Shown: piece after piece, positions 42,586-50,444 of the stretch
How positions within the stretch are numbered: the first letter of the stretch is position 1
How the letters are laid out: every line of letters begins with the position of its first letter
Assembly (NCBI GenBank): GCA_028289285.1
Contig: JANQRF010000007.1
Coordinates: 191,696 to 255,695, forward strand
Direction of reading: 5' to 3'
Length of the DNA: 64,000 bases
From: Alphaproteobacteria bacterium
GTDB lineage: Bacteria > Pseudomonadota > Alphaproteobacteria > Micavibrionales > Micavibrionaceae
Position numbers and translations under genes: made by a program
Notes under the pieces: generated by a model
Databases searched by the model: none
What the model was told of the DNA's origin: nothing
What the model saw: only the letters and a program-made list of their open reading frames with translations

Positions 42586-44037
42586 TTATTCCGCTGCCGC
42601 ATAGCCCGGTGTGATCCGGTTGAGCCGTTCGGCCTGTTCTTTTTCATTTACATCGCCGCGGATCGTGCGCCAGAAATTATAGACCATGATGAGCGCGCCC
42701 ACGATGTAAAGCAGCCCGCCAATCGCGCGTAAAATATAAAACGGCTTCATCGCCATCACGCTTTCAACGAATGAATATTCCAAAAAGCCAAGCTCATCAT
42801 AAGAGCGCCACATCAGGCCTTGCATAATGCCGGAGACCCACATGGCGGCGATATAGACAACGATGCCTATCGTCGCAATCCACAGATGTAAGTTCACGAG
42901 TTTTAGAGAATACAGCTCTTCCCGGCCCCAGAGTTTCGGGACGAGATAATACAGGCAGCCAAAAGTGATAAAGCCGACCCAGCCAAGTGCACCGGAATGC
43001 ACGTGCCCGATGGTCCAGTCCGTATAGTGTGATAGAGAGTTCACGGCCTTGATCGACATGAGTGGACCTTCAAAGGTGCTCATCCCGTAAAAGGCCAGCG
43101 CGATAATCATAAAGCGCAGGACCGGGTCTGTGCGCAGCTTGTCCCATGCGCCGGACAGAGTCATCACCCCGTTAATCATCCCGCCCCAGCTTGGCATCCA
43201 GAGCATGATCGAAAAGGTCATACCAAGCGTCTGCGCCCAGTCAGGCAGGGCGGTGTAATGTAGATGGTGCGGGCCGGCCCAGATATAAATGAAAATCAAC
43301 GACCAGAAATGCAGGATCGACAGGCGGTAAGAATAAACCGGGCGGTTTGCGCGTTTGGGCACAAAATAATACATCATGCCGAGAAAGCCTGCGGTGAGGA
43401 AAAACCCAACCGCGTTATGTGCATACCACCACTGGATCATCGCACTTTGTACGCCTGACGGCGCGGAATAGCTTTTCACATTCATCAGTTCGAACGGGAT
43501 CGAGATATTATTGCCGATATGCAAAACGGCGACCGTGACGATAAAGGACAGGTAAAACCAGTTGGCGACATATAAATGCGGCTCTTTACGTTTCAGGATC
43601 GTGCCCATAAAGACGAAGAAATAGGCAACCCAAACAACGGTCAGCCACAGGTCGGCATACCATTCGGGCTCTGCATATTCTTTACCCTGTGTCACGCCTG
43701 CCAGGTATCCAAGCCCGGCCATCAGGATAAAAGCCTGATAGCCCCAGAAGGTAAAACTGGCGAGCTTGTCATTCCACAGCCGCACGCCGCAGGTACGCTG
43801 GACGACATAATAGGAGGTTGCAAAGAGCGCATTGCCGCCAAAGGCAAAAATAACTGCCGATGTATGGAGTGGGCGCAGCCGCCCGAAATTTAAGTAAGGT
43901 TCGATATTCAAATCGGGGAAGGCCATCTGGAGCGCGATGACAAGGCCGACGGTAAAGCCTGCAATCCCCCAGAACACGGTTGCGATCGTGAAAAGCTTTA
44001 CGATCTCCATATTATAATTCGGTTTGGCTGTATCCAT
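42586..44037 (-). CDS. ccoN: CcoN, catalytic subunit of cbb3 oxidase
   Basis: A 483-residue protein with twelve helices. His58 ([10 protein letters not shown]) is a ligand of the low-spin haem; the CuB/b3 region has YAHNAVGFF and AGPHHLHY (about 205-265), and HVHSGALGW (about 344-352) holds further haem ligands. It reduces oxygen at very low concentration and pumps protons. It is first in the cco operon. A FixK-type box centred 80 bases upstream is at class II spacing from a CATTAT -10. Complete, of normal length. Confidence 0.96.
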   Translation of the reverse strand: MDTAKPNYNMEIVKLFTIATVFWGIAGFTVGLVIALQMAFPDLNIEPYLNFGRLRPLHTSAVIFAFGGNALFATSYYVVQRTCGVRLWNDKLASFTFWGYQAFILMAGLGYLAGVTQGKEYAEPEWYADLWLTVVWVAYFFVFMGTILKRKEPHLYVANWFYLSFIVTVAVLHIGNNISIPFELMNVKSYSAPSGVQSAMIQWWYAHNAVGFFLTAGFLGMMYYFVPKRANRPVYSYRLSILHFWSLIFIYIWAGPHHLHYTALPDWAQTLGMTFSIMLWMPSWGGMINGVMTLSGAWDKLRTDPVLRFMIIALAFYGMSTFEGPLMSIKAVNSLSHYTDWTIGHVHSGALGWVGFITFGCLYYLVPKLWGREELYSLKLVNLHLWIATIGIVVYIAAMWVSGIMQGLMWRSYDELGFLEYSFVESVMAMKPFYILRAIGGLLYIVGALIMVYNFWRTIRGDVNEKEQAERLNRITPGYAAAE

Positions 44038-44110
44038 GCGGCGCGTATCCCTCTTATAACCTTATTTCATAAGTACATCGGTATAATGGATGAGCCCCAA
44101 TCATCCTGCC

Positions 44111-44124
44111 TTGACTAAAGTCAT
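44111..44124 (-). promoter_or_regulatory. FNR/FixK box of the cco operon
   Basis: On the minus strand ATGACTTTAGTCAA matches TTGAC-N4-GTCAA with one mismatch in the first base pair. Its centre (44117.5) is 41.5 bases from a start near 44076, with CATTAT at 44088-44083 as -10. It overlaps the stop codon of the chemotaxis gene at 44121. Confidence 0.7.
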
Positions 44125-45443
44125 GCGATTTTATTGAGTTCTTCCATAAAGCCCTGCATGTCTTTTTGCAGACCGGCGACTTGCGTAGAAGAACAGGCCG
44201 CCAGGCGCGCTGTGATATCCCCAACACTTCTGGAGGCTTCATCAACTTGGGAAATGCTCTGTCCCATCTGATTGACATTGGCGGCGACATTCTGGGTCCC
44301 AAGCGAGACCTGCTCGGCATTATTGGCAATTTCCCGTGAGGCGGCATTTTGTTGTTCAATGGCCGCAGCAACAATCGCAGCTGATTCATTGATCTCCTCA
44401 ACAACTTTGCCGATTTCTCCGAATGCATTTGCTGCGCCGCTGGTCGCGCTCTGAATAGCGGTAATCTGTGTTGTAATTTCTTCTGTTGCTTTTGCTGTTT
44501 GGGCGGCCAGATCTTTCACTTCGCTTGCAACAACTGCAAAGCCTTTCCCGGCTTCACCTGCGCGGGCTGCTTCAATCGTCGCATTAAGCGCCAGCAAGTT
44601 TGTCTTGCCGGCAATATCCTCAATGAGGGTCACAACTTCACCGATTTGTTCTGTCATTTGAACAAGCTCTTCAACGGAAATTTTCGACTCATTGGCGCGC
44701 GTGACAGCGCCTTTGGCAATCTCGGAGGTCCGGTTCATCTGGCCGCTAATCTCGGCGATTGCGCTCGACATTTCTTCAGCGGCAGCTGAAATAGTTTGTA
44801 CGCTTGCAGAGGCATCATCGGAATATTTCATGGCGCTTTGTGCGCCTTCCTGCGTCACGGTCACCACGCCGCTCATCGTGCCGGTCATGTTTTCAAGCGT
44901 GGAAACGGAGTTTGTAATTTCGGAAACCACTTCCTGCAATGATTTGTCAACATTATGCGCAACGCCGGAAAAGCTCTCCATTTTCCGGGCGACGCTATGC
45001 ATGGCTTTATTAATTGTCCGCGCCCCGGTTAACAGAAAACCATGCAGGCCGCGCTCAATAATGGTGCGGAAATACTGGTTACGGCTGACATATTCCATGC
45101 AGGCCGTGGATTCACGAACATAGGAATCGACGTGATCGGCCATTTCATTGACTGACCACATAAGTTCCCCGAGGTCTCCCCGCTCGCGGATATGTGTAAT
45201 CCGGACCTCGAAATCTCCTTGAGCAATGGCTTTGCAGGCGCGAATTGTGCGCGCAATATGCTTTTTTGTCTTAAAAGAAAAAGAAATCGCACCGGCAATC
45301 GATACGCCTGCAAGCGCGCATAAACCGGCAACAACAAAATGAAATTGCGGCATAAAAACCGCAAGCACACCCGCAAGCGCCACACAGACAAAAGCGGCTT
45401 TTTGCAGCAGATCAGCTTTGGAGCGCGAAGATAAGTTCATCAT
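44121..45443 (-). CDS. Methyl-accepting protein, signalling half of an Aer-type receptor
   Basis: 440 residues: two hydrophobic segments near the start (about 14-30 and 33-54) with only a few residues between them, a HAMP-like part (about 55-110), and a long coiled-coil signalling domain (about 165-435) with the hairpin tip ([20 protein letters not shown], Arg-Ala-Gly-Glu-Ala-Gly next). It has no periplasmic sensor domain, which is the Aer layout without the PAS. The PAS comes from the gene just upstream, which overlaps it by 32 bases. It talks to CheA/CheW encoded elsewhere. Confidence 0.88.
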   Translation of the reverse strand: MMNLSSRSKADLLQKAAFVCVALAGVLAVFMPQFHFVVAGLCALAGVSIAGAISFSFKTKKHIARTIRACKAIAQGDFEVRITHIRERGDLGELMWSVNEMADHVDSYVRESTACMEYVSRNQYFRTIIERGLHGFLLTGARTINKAMHSVARKMESFSGVAHNVDKSLQEVVSEITNSVSTLENMTGTMSGVVTVTQEGAQSAMKYSDDASASVQTISAAAEEMSSAIAEISGQMNRTSEIAKGAVTRANESKISVEELVQMTEQIGEVVTLIEDIAGKTNLLALNATIEAARAGEAGKGFAVVASEVKDLAAQTAKATEEITTQITAIQSATSGAANAFGEIGKVVEEINESAAIVAAAIEQQNAASREIANNAEQVSLGTQNVAANVNQMGQSISQVDEASRSVGDITARLAACSSTQVAGLQKDMQGFMEELNKIA

Positions 45444-45948
45444 AAGCCATTCCTTTTTCTTTTAAGACCGCTTCAAGCATCGCCGTGCCTGCATTCATGC
45501 CGTCTTTACGGTTTGAATGTTTTTCTTCCTCTTCACGTAGCGCGGTATAAAGCGGGATGATTGTGTCTTTTACAATAGCGGGGTCGGGTACACGGCGGTT
45601 GGAGTGATAGCCGTTAATTTCTCCATTTGGGCCCAGGCTTGGTGTTACATGCGCGAGTACCCAATAATGATCGCCGTTTTTGCAACGATTTATCACATAA
45701 GCAAAAATCTCGGATTTTGATTCAATTGTATCCCAAAGGAGTTTAAACACGCAGCGCGGCATATCCGGGTGACGTAAAATGGAATGCGGCTGTTCCAAGA
45801 GCTCTTCTTCCGTATAGCCGGAAATATCAATAAATACGCGGTTTGCGTATATAAGGCGGCCTTTTAAATCGGTTTTACTGACAATAATTTCTTCCGGTTT
45901 AAAGAAAACTTCAGTCCCGGTGACATAATATTTTTGACGTTCAGACAT
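45412..45948 (-). CDS. Aer-type PAS protein (sensor half of aerotaxis receptor)
   Basis: 178 residues: one PAS domain (about 15-135) with the Aer pattern [31 protein letters not shown] and [15 protein letters not shown]. The PAS of Aer binds FAD and reports redox state. Unlike E. coli Aer, it is a separate protein with its own C-terminal helices, coupled to the signalling half by a 32-base overlap. There is no ribosome-binding site; an FNR box is centred exactly 41.5 bases before the A of the ATG with TATCCT as -10, which suggests a leaderless, FNR-controlled message. Confidence 0.88.
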   Translation of the reverse strand: MSERQKYYVTGTEVFFKPEEIIVSKTDLKGRLIYANRVFIDISGYTEEELLEQPHSILRHPDMPRCVFKLLWDTIESKSEIFAYVINRCKNGDHYWVLAHVTPSLGPNGEINGYHSNRRVPDPAIVKDTIIPLYTALREEEEKHSNRKDGMNAGTAMLEAVLKEKGMAYDELIFALQS

Positions 45949-45982
45949 ATTTTCAGGATATCACGCAGGGACAAAACCGCTT

Positions 45983-45996
45983 TTGACTTTGATCAA
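45983..45996. promoter_or_regulatory. FNR/FixK box shared by aer-PAS and crp/fnr genes
   Basis: TTGACTTTGATCAA fits TTGAY-N4-RTCAA fully. Toward the minus strand its centre is 41.5 bases from 45948, with TATCCT (45960-45955) as -10. Toward the plus strand it lies about 36 bases before a start set by TATAAC (46013-46018), so it may activate one gene and repress the regulator gene itself. Confidence 0.78.
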
Positions 45997-46038
45997 AAGA
46001 GCATCTGTGTGCTATAACTTCTAGGAAGAGGAAAATCT

Positions 46039-46773
46039 TTGCTAAGCCGTTCAAAAACCGTAGATTTTTTAAGAGAAATCCCCGTCTTTTCGGGGTTAGA
46101 GCAAACTGCGCTTGAGCGGATATGTATGCAGGCGCATGATCTTGATGCGGTAAAAGCAAAATTGCTTTTTGTCTCCGGCGATCCGGCAGAGTTTTTTTAT
46201 GTCATCAAGTCCGGCTGGGTTAAACTTTTCCGCGAAACACTGGATGGTAATGTCGCGATTATTGATATTCTCACCACCGGTCACATGTTTGGCGAAACAT
46301 CTATTTTTGAAGATGGTGCATATCCTTACAGCGCCGAAATTGTGGAAGATGCAGCTATTATTGCACTACCGCTTGCCGACCTGAAGCAGGAGATCGAAAA
46401 TAATCAGCAACTTGCGCTGGCAATGCTCACCTCCATGGCGCGTTATCGTAAGCAGCAGGAGCAGGAAATTGAGCACCGCACGATGCAAAACGCCCCGCAG
46501 CGTATTGGCTGCTTTTTGCTACGGCTTACGCGCCAGAATGAAACGGGTCCGGTCACTATTCACCTGCCGTATGATAAAACACTTTTGGCGTCTCGTCTGG
46601 GCATGCAGCCTGAAACTTTTTCGCGTGCGCTGTCCAAACTTAAAGAGGCAACGGGCATTCGCGTTAAAGGGGCCACGATTGAACTGGATAATTTAGAGCA
46701 GCTTACAAATTATTCCTGCGCGGCCTGTTCGTCCGAATTTCCGTGTAAAGACATTGCGGCAAGCAGCTCTTAA
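46039..46773 (+). CDS. Crp/Fnr-family regulator
   Basis: 244 residues: cNMP-binding-type beta roll (about 15-125), dimer helix (about 125-150) and winged helix (about 150-222). The recognition helix has E-x-x-S-R (PETFSRAL, 192-196), the FNR/FixK pattern that reads TTGA. There is no N-terminal FNR iron-sulphur motif, but a Cys cluster sits at the very C-terminus (Cys227, Cys230, Cys236). The TTG start is backed by AGGAAGAGG. It is the obvious candidate to use the FNR boxes in this window, including its own. Its ligand (Fe-S, redox thiols or none) is unknown. Confidence 0.88.
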   Translation: MLSRSKTVDFLREIPVFSGLEQTALERICMQAHDLDAVKAKLLFVSGDPAEFFYVIKSGWVKLFRETLDGNVAIIDILTTGHMFGETSIFEDGAYPYSAEIVEDAAIIALPLADLKQEIENNQQLALAMLTSMARYRKQQEQEIEHRTMQNAPQRIGCFLLRLTRQNETGPVTIHLPYDKTLLASRLGMQPETFSRALSKLKEATGIRVKGATIELDNLEQLTNYSCAACSSEFPCKDIAASSS

Positions 46774-47138
46774 GCGTTGCCTGAAACCATCCAGCCCCAG
46801 TCGATTTTTGCCGGGTTCATAATATAAGGGTCCGGATCTGCAACAACCTCTTCGATATAATTGCGCGTGACAGACCAGTTTCCTGTGCAATTACACTTTT
46901 CACACGCGCTATGCGCTTTAGCCGTCAGCAGGCCTTTTTGTATTTCAAGAGCAAAGCGCATCTGATCTTTTCCATCTTCGAGATGAACTTCAATAACCTG
47001 ACCTTTTCCCGCTTTTTCACCGGCTCCCAGGATTTGTTTAAAGGGAAAGCGGTCTTTATTGAGTAAGATCGCCTGATTGCAGATATCCACATACCGGGTG
47101 AAAAGATCCGTATCGCTCATTTGACTGTGCTTTAGCAT
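46770..47138 (-). CDS. Hypothetical protein with a CxxCxC motif
   Basis: 122 residues or 116 if translation begins at the ATG at 47120. It has no signal peptide or helices. A cysteine motif (ACEKCNCTGNW, about 80-90) sits between a beta-rich half and an acidic tail ending in a Trp-Gly-Trp stretch. No ribosome-binding site is visible; an FNR box is centred 44.5 bases upstream of the first ATG. The 3' end overlaps that of the regulator gene by 4 bases. I do not recognise the family; low-oxygen control is inferred. Confidence 0.6.
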   Translation of the reverse strand: MLKHSQMSDTDLFTRYVDICNQAILLNKDRFPFKQILGAGEKAGKGQVIEVHLEDGKDQMRFALEIQKGLLTAKAHSACEKCNCTGNWSVTRNYIEEVVADPDPYIMNPAKIDWGWMVSGNA

Positions 47139-47175
47139 AATAAGGCAAACCTATCACATAAGCTGCGGTTTGCTT

Positions 47176-47189
47176 TTGACATGCATCAA
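47176..47189. promoter_or_regulatory. FNR/FixK box between two small genes
   Basis: TTGACATGCATCAA is a full match to TTGAY-N4-RTCAA. Its centre (47182.5) is exactly 41.5 bases before the ATG at 47224 on the plus strand, and about 44 bases from the ATG at 47138 on the minus strand. The -10 on the plus side is weak. Confidence 0.72.
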
Positions 47190-47223
47190 GTGAAATCCTG
47201 CGCAGACATGCAAATCTTACAAC

Positions 47224-47364
47224 ATGAACCGGTTGATTCAAATTGGCACGAAAATGAAAAAGCCCTCTAAGTCCCTGTTTTGGACGTGGATTGCCTATCA
47301 AACCGTCAAAGGCACGCTGACAACGTCCCTGATCTGGATCCCGGCATTTTATCTTTGGTTTTAA
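47224..47364 (+). CDS. 46-residue small membrane protein
   Basis: An ATG frame of 46 codons: a basic start (MNRLIQIGTKMKKPSK) and a hydrophobic, aromatic rest (SLFWTWIAYQTVKGTL, then an Ile-Trp-Ile-Pro stretch and a Phe-Tyr-Leu-Trp-Phe end). One membrane helix is likely. There is no ribosome-binding site; a perfect FNR box is centred 41.5 bases before the ATG, so a leaderless low-oxygen message is possible. It may be a small partner of a respiratory complex; that is a guess. Confidence 0.5.
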   Translation: MNRLIQIGTKMKKPSKSLFWTWIAYQTVKGTLTTSLIWIPAFYLWF

Positions 47365-47437
47365 AGAGATTGGCAGGGGGTATGATTATCCGCTAACTTT
47401 GTCCGAACACTGACATTTTGCAAAAAGCGGGTTAAAA

Positions 47438-47971
47438 ATGACGACGAAGAAACTCATGGCAGGGGATATTTTTCCTGAAATCACAGTTAAATCTCTCAAT
47501 GATCAGGATGTCACCCTGGGTAAGCCGGCCAAAGGCACTGACTGGCAGATGATTGTTATTTACCGGGGAAGACATTGCCCGTTATGCACAAAATATCTGA
47601 ACCAGCTGGAAGATTATAAACAGCGTTTATTTGATAATAAGGTTGATCTGGTGGCTGTCTCCGGTGACAGCAAAGAACAGCTTGAAGATCATTTACAAAA
47701 ACTAAATGTCAGTTATCCGTTATATTACGGCCTCACTCTTGAACAGATGGAGAGCCTGGGCGTTTATGTTTCCGTACCAAGGTCAGAAAAGGAAACAGAT
47801 CATAATTTTTCTGAACCCGGACTTTTCGTTGTGAACGAGCATGGGAATTTGCATGTCGTGGATATTTCAAATAACCCGTTTGTAAGACCGGAACTTGAGC
47901 ATTTGGCGTCCGGTTTGGAGTGGATCAGAGATCCTGATAATAACTACCCAATTCGTGGAACTTATAAATAG
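47438..47971 (+). CDS. Peroxiredoxin-like thioredoxin-fold protein (AhpC/TSA)
   Basis: 177 residues with a thioredoxin fold. The active site CPLC (Cys47, Cys50) follows IVIYRGRHC, and LVAVSGDSKEQLEDH and YGLTLEQMESLG are as in the peroxiredoxin-like family. It reduces peroxides or disulphides in the cytoplasm. It stands alone between the FNR-linked genes and zur; the gap at 47365-47437 shows nothing notable. Confidence 0.85.
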   Translation: MTTKKLMAGDIFPEITVKSLNDQDVTLGKPAKGTDWQMIVIYRGRHCPLCTKYLNQLEDYKQRLFDNKVDLVAVSGDSKEQLEDHLQKLNVSYPLYYGLTLEQMESLGVYVSVPRSEKETDHNFSEPGLFVVNEHGNLHVVDISNNPFVRPELEHLASGLEWIRDPDNNYPIRGTYK

Positions 47972-48021
47972 GAAATGGCAGCGCTTACAGTCTGTTTCTG
48001 ACTCTTCTCGACTAATATGAT

Positions 48022-48477
48022 TTAATATGAATCACACGCAGCACAGACTCCGTGAATTTCCAGATTCCAGCGCGACGGCGTGAAGGTATTTTTAGCAGTA
48101 CTGTCTTTCAACGGTTTTGGGAGTTCGCACAGATGCGTCTCTATAACAGCGCCGCAATCATCACAGATCATAAATTGCGACCCTTTATGTTGGTGCCCGG
48201 CTTCACAAGCAACATAGGCATTCAGGCTTTCAATGCGATGAATAAATCCGTGTTGCTGCCAGAATTCAATGGCGCGATAAACCGTTGGCGGTTTCGGGTT
48301 CGCGATGACTTTGCCCAATTCTTCCAATATGTCATAGGCGCCTAGTGGTTTCGTGCTAGTTCCTATAATTTTCAAAACCTGCAGCCTTGGCTGTGTAAGG
48401 CGGTATTTGTGCTCCTCACAATATGACTGAGCCTGCTTTAAAACATTTGCGTTCATGTTCATTTGACCTGCCAGCAT
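48022..48477 (-). CDS. zur: Zur-type zinc uptake regulator (Fur family)
   Basis: 151 residues: N-terminal winged helix (about 10-85, YRLTQPRLQVLKII and PPTVYRAIEFW), and a C-terminal dimer domain with two Cys pairs (ICDDCG and VCAAC) for structural zinc. The Zur reading over Fur rests on the short metal domain, the neighbouring COG0523 gene and the two Zur-like palindromes at 48490 and 50405. With zinc it should repress those genes. The first ATG has AGGA at good distance; a second start lies five codons on. Confidence 0.82.
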   Translation of the reverse strand: MLAGQMNMNANVLKQAQSYCEEHKYRLTQPRLQVLKIIGTSTKPLGAYDILEELGKVIANPKPPTVYRAIEFWQQHGFIHRIESLNAYVACEAGHQHKGSQFMICDDCGAVIETHLCELPKPLKDSTAKNTFTPSRWNLEIHGVCAACDSY

Positions 48478-48489
48478 TTCATCCTAAAA

Positions 48490-48504
48490 TATTATCCTAT
48501 AACA
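48490..48504. promoter_or_regulatory. Zur-like box between zur and DUF2237 gene
   Basis: TATTATCCTATAACA matches the palindrome at 50405 (TGTTATATTATAACA) in 12 of 15 positions and lies in the 45-bp gap between the two divergent genes, 19 bases before the DUF2237 start. It could control both. Confidence 0.5.
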
Positions 48505-48522
48505 GTTTCGAAAAACGGAGTC

Positions 48523-48900
48523 ATGATGAAAGATAAAAAGAACGTCTTAGGCGGTGCATTGGAATCCTGCTGCTTTGCACCGAAAACCGGATATTTTCGT
48601 GACGGGTATTGCCGTACGGATGAAAGTGATCGCGGGCGGCACATTATTTGTGCCGAAATGACGGAGAGTTTCCTGCGCTTTACCAAAGAGCACGGCAATG
48701 ATCTGTCTACGCCACGGCCGGAATTCGGTTTTCCCGGCCTAAAACCCGGAGACCGTTGGTGTCTTTGTGCTTTACGTTGGAAAGAAGCATGGGAGGAGGG
48801 GCAAGCGCCTTCTGTTATTCTCGAAGCGTGTGAAGAGAGTGCATTAGAAATTATACCGCTGGAAGCACTTCAAGAGCACGCAATTAAAGCGACACATTAA
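48523..48900 (+). CDS. DUF2237 family protein
   Basis: 125 residues. NVLGGALESCCFAPKTGYFR at the start, then DGYCRTD and PGDRWCLCALRWKEAWEEG are the DUF2237 signatures; the conserved Cys residues could bind metal. The function of the family is not established. An in-frame start 20 codons earlier lies across the Zur-like box, while ACGGAG stands before the ATG chosen here. It is followed 3 bases later by selO in one operon. Confidence 0.8.
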   Translation: MMKDKKNVLGGALESCCFAPKTGYFRDGYCRTDESDRGRHIICAEMTESFLRFTKEHGNDLSTPRPEFGFPGLKPGDRWCLCALRWKEAWEEGQAPSVILEACEESALEIIPLEALQEHAIKATH

Positions 48901-48903
48901 GAT

Positions 48904-50358
48904 ATGAAAGAGTACGGCTTCCAGTTTGACAATAGCTATCTGAATCTGCCTGATAGGTTTTATACGAGGCTTGATCCCTTGCCTGTGGCTGCGCCGGATA
49001 TGGTTATCCTGAATGACGATTTGGCGGCTTCGATGGGATTGGATTTCTCAAACCTCAGTAAAAAAGAACAAGCGGCTCTCTTTGCAGGAAATAGCTTGCC
49101 GGAGAGCTCAGAGTCTTTTGCCCAAGCTTATGCCGGGCATCAGTTCGGCCATTTCACGATGCTGGGTGACGGGCGGGCACATATTTGGGGCGAGCACATC
49201 ACACCAGATAAAAAGCGGCTGGACATTCAGTTTAAAGGGTCCGGGCGCACGTCTTATTCCCGAAGTGCGGATGGCCGTGCGGCTCTTGGTCCGATGTTGC
49301 GCGAATATATTATTTCCGAAGCTATGCATGCGCTTGGCATTCCTACAACGCGGAGCTTAGCCGTCGTGACCACCGGAGAAGATGTCTTCCGTGAAACGCT
49401 ACTGCCCGGTGCGATCCTCACGCGTATCGCCACCTCTCATATCAGGGTGGGCACGTTTGAATTTGCCGCCGCGCAAGGCGACAAAGATCTTGTCGAAACA
49501 CTGCTTGATTACACGATTGACCGCCACGATCCGGATTTGAAAGAAGCTAAAAATAAAGCGCTTTCTTTTCTAAAAAGCGTCATGGAACGTCAAGCTGATT
49601 TGATCGTCCACTGGATGCGGGTCGGCTTTATTCATGGGGTAATGAATACGGATAATATGGCGATTTCCGGTGAAACCATTGATTACGGGCCATGCGCTTT
49701 TATGGATGCGTATGATCCAAACACGGTATTTAGTTCGATTGATCATATGGGACGTTATGCCTATGCCAACCAGCCTGTGATTGCGCAGTGGAATATCGCT
49801 CGACTGGCCGAAGCGCTCCTACCACTCATTGATGAAAATATCGACAAGGCGGTTCAGCTTGCTGAAGAGACAGTGAACGCGTTTCCGGTTCTTTATAAAA
49901 ATAAGTGGCTAACTATGATGCGTACTAAGCTCGGGCTATTTGGAACACAAAGTGCCGATGAACAGCTCATATCTGATCTTTTGGACTGGATGCAAAAGAC
50001 CCGCGCCGATTACACCAACACATTCCGCGATCTTAGTCAGAATGGTAAGCCTTCCGGAAAAATCTACGAAGCCAAAGCGTTCGCAGACTGGTATGCGCGC
50101 TGGCAAAAGCGATTGCAACAAAATACAAAACCGATCAAATCATCCTTATGTTTGATGAAAAACAGCAACCCGGCTGTGATCCCGCGCAATCACAAAGTCG
50201 AAGAGATTTTAGAAACAGCGAATGCGGGCGACCTAAAGCCCTTCCGTGACCTCTTATCAGCTCTAAAAGAGCCTTATAAAGACCGCGAAGCTCTTAAACC
50301 TTACCAATCTCCGCCTGCATCTAATGAACGAGTTTATCAGACGTTTTGCGGGACTTAG
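48904..50358 (+). CDS. selO: SelO pseudokinase, protein AMP-transferase
   Basis: 484 residues, the usual length. GHQFGHFTMLGDGRAHIWGE, then IQFKGSGRTSYSRSADGRA and REYIISEAMHALGIPTTRS are diagnostic of SelO/YdiU (UPF0061), which moves AMP from ATP to Ser, Thr or Tyr of proteins in redox control. The DNMAISGETIDYGPCAFMDA stretch carries the metal-binding Asn and Asp. It is the second gene of a unit with DUF2237; the pairing with zinc genes is unusual. There is no selenocysteine codon at the C-terminus. Confidence 0.93.
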   Translation: MKEYGFQFDNSYLNLPDRFYTRLDPLPVAAPDMVILNDDLAASMGLDFSNLSKKEQAALFAGNSLPESSESFAQAYAGHQFGHFTMLGDGRAHIWGEHITPDKKRLDIQFKGSGRTSYSRSADGRAALGPMLREYIISEAMHALGIPTTRSLAVVTTGEDVFRETLLPGAILTRIATSHIRVGTFEFAAAQGDKDLVETLLDYTIDRHDPDLKEAKNKALSFLKSVMERQADLIVHWMRVGFIHGVMNTDNMAISGETIDYGPCAFMDAYDPNTVFSSIDHMGRYAYANQPVIAQWNIARLAEALLPLIDENIDKAVQLAEETVNAFPVLYKNKWLTMMRTKLGLFGTQSADEQLISDLLDWMQKTRADYTNTFRDLSQNGKPSGKIYEAKAFADWYARWQKRLQQNTKPIKSSLCLMKNSNPAVIPRNHKVEEILETANAGDLKPFRDLLSALKEPYKDREALKPYQSPPASNERVYQTFCGT

Positions 50359-50404
50359 TCCGATGCGCTTCCCCTTGCATTTCCAAAAAAATGCGATATA
50401 TAAC

Positions 50405-50419
50405 TGTTATATTATAACA
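50405..50419. promoter_or_regulatory. Zur box upstream of the COG0523 gene
   Basis: TGTTATATTATAACA is a perfect 15-bp palindrome of the GTTATA-N-TATAAC Zur type, 25 bases before the ATG of the zinc GTPase gene and overlapping where its promoter must be. Confidence 0.75.
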
Positions 50420-50444
50420 TTTTATAAGTGAAGAGAACGTGCGT

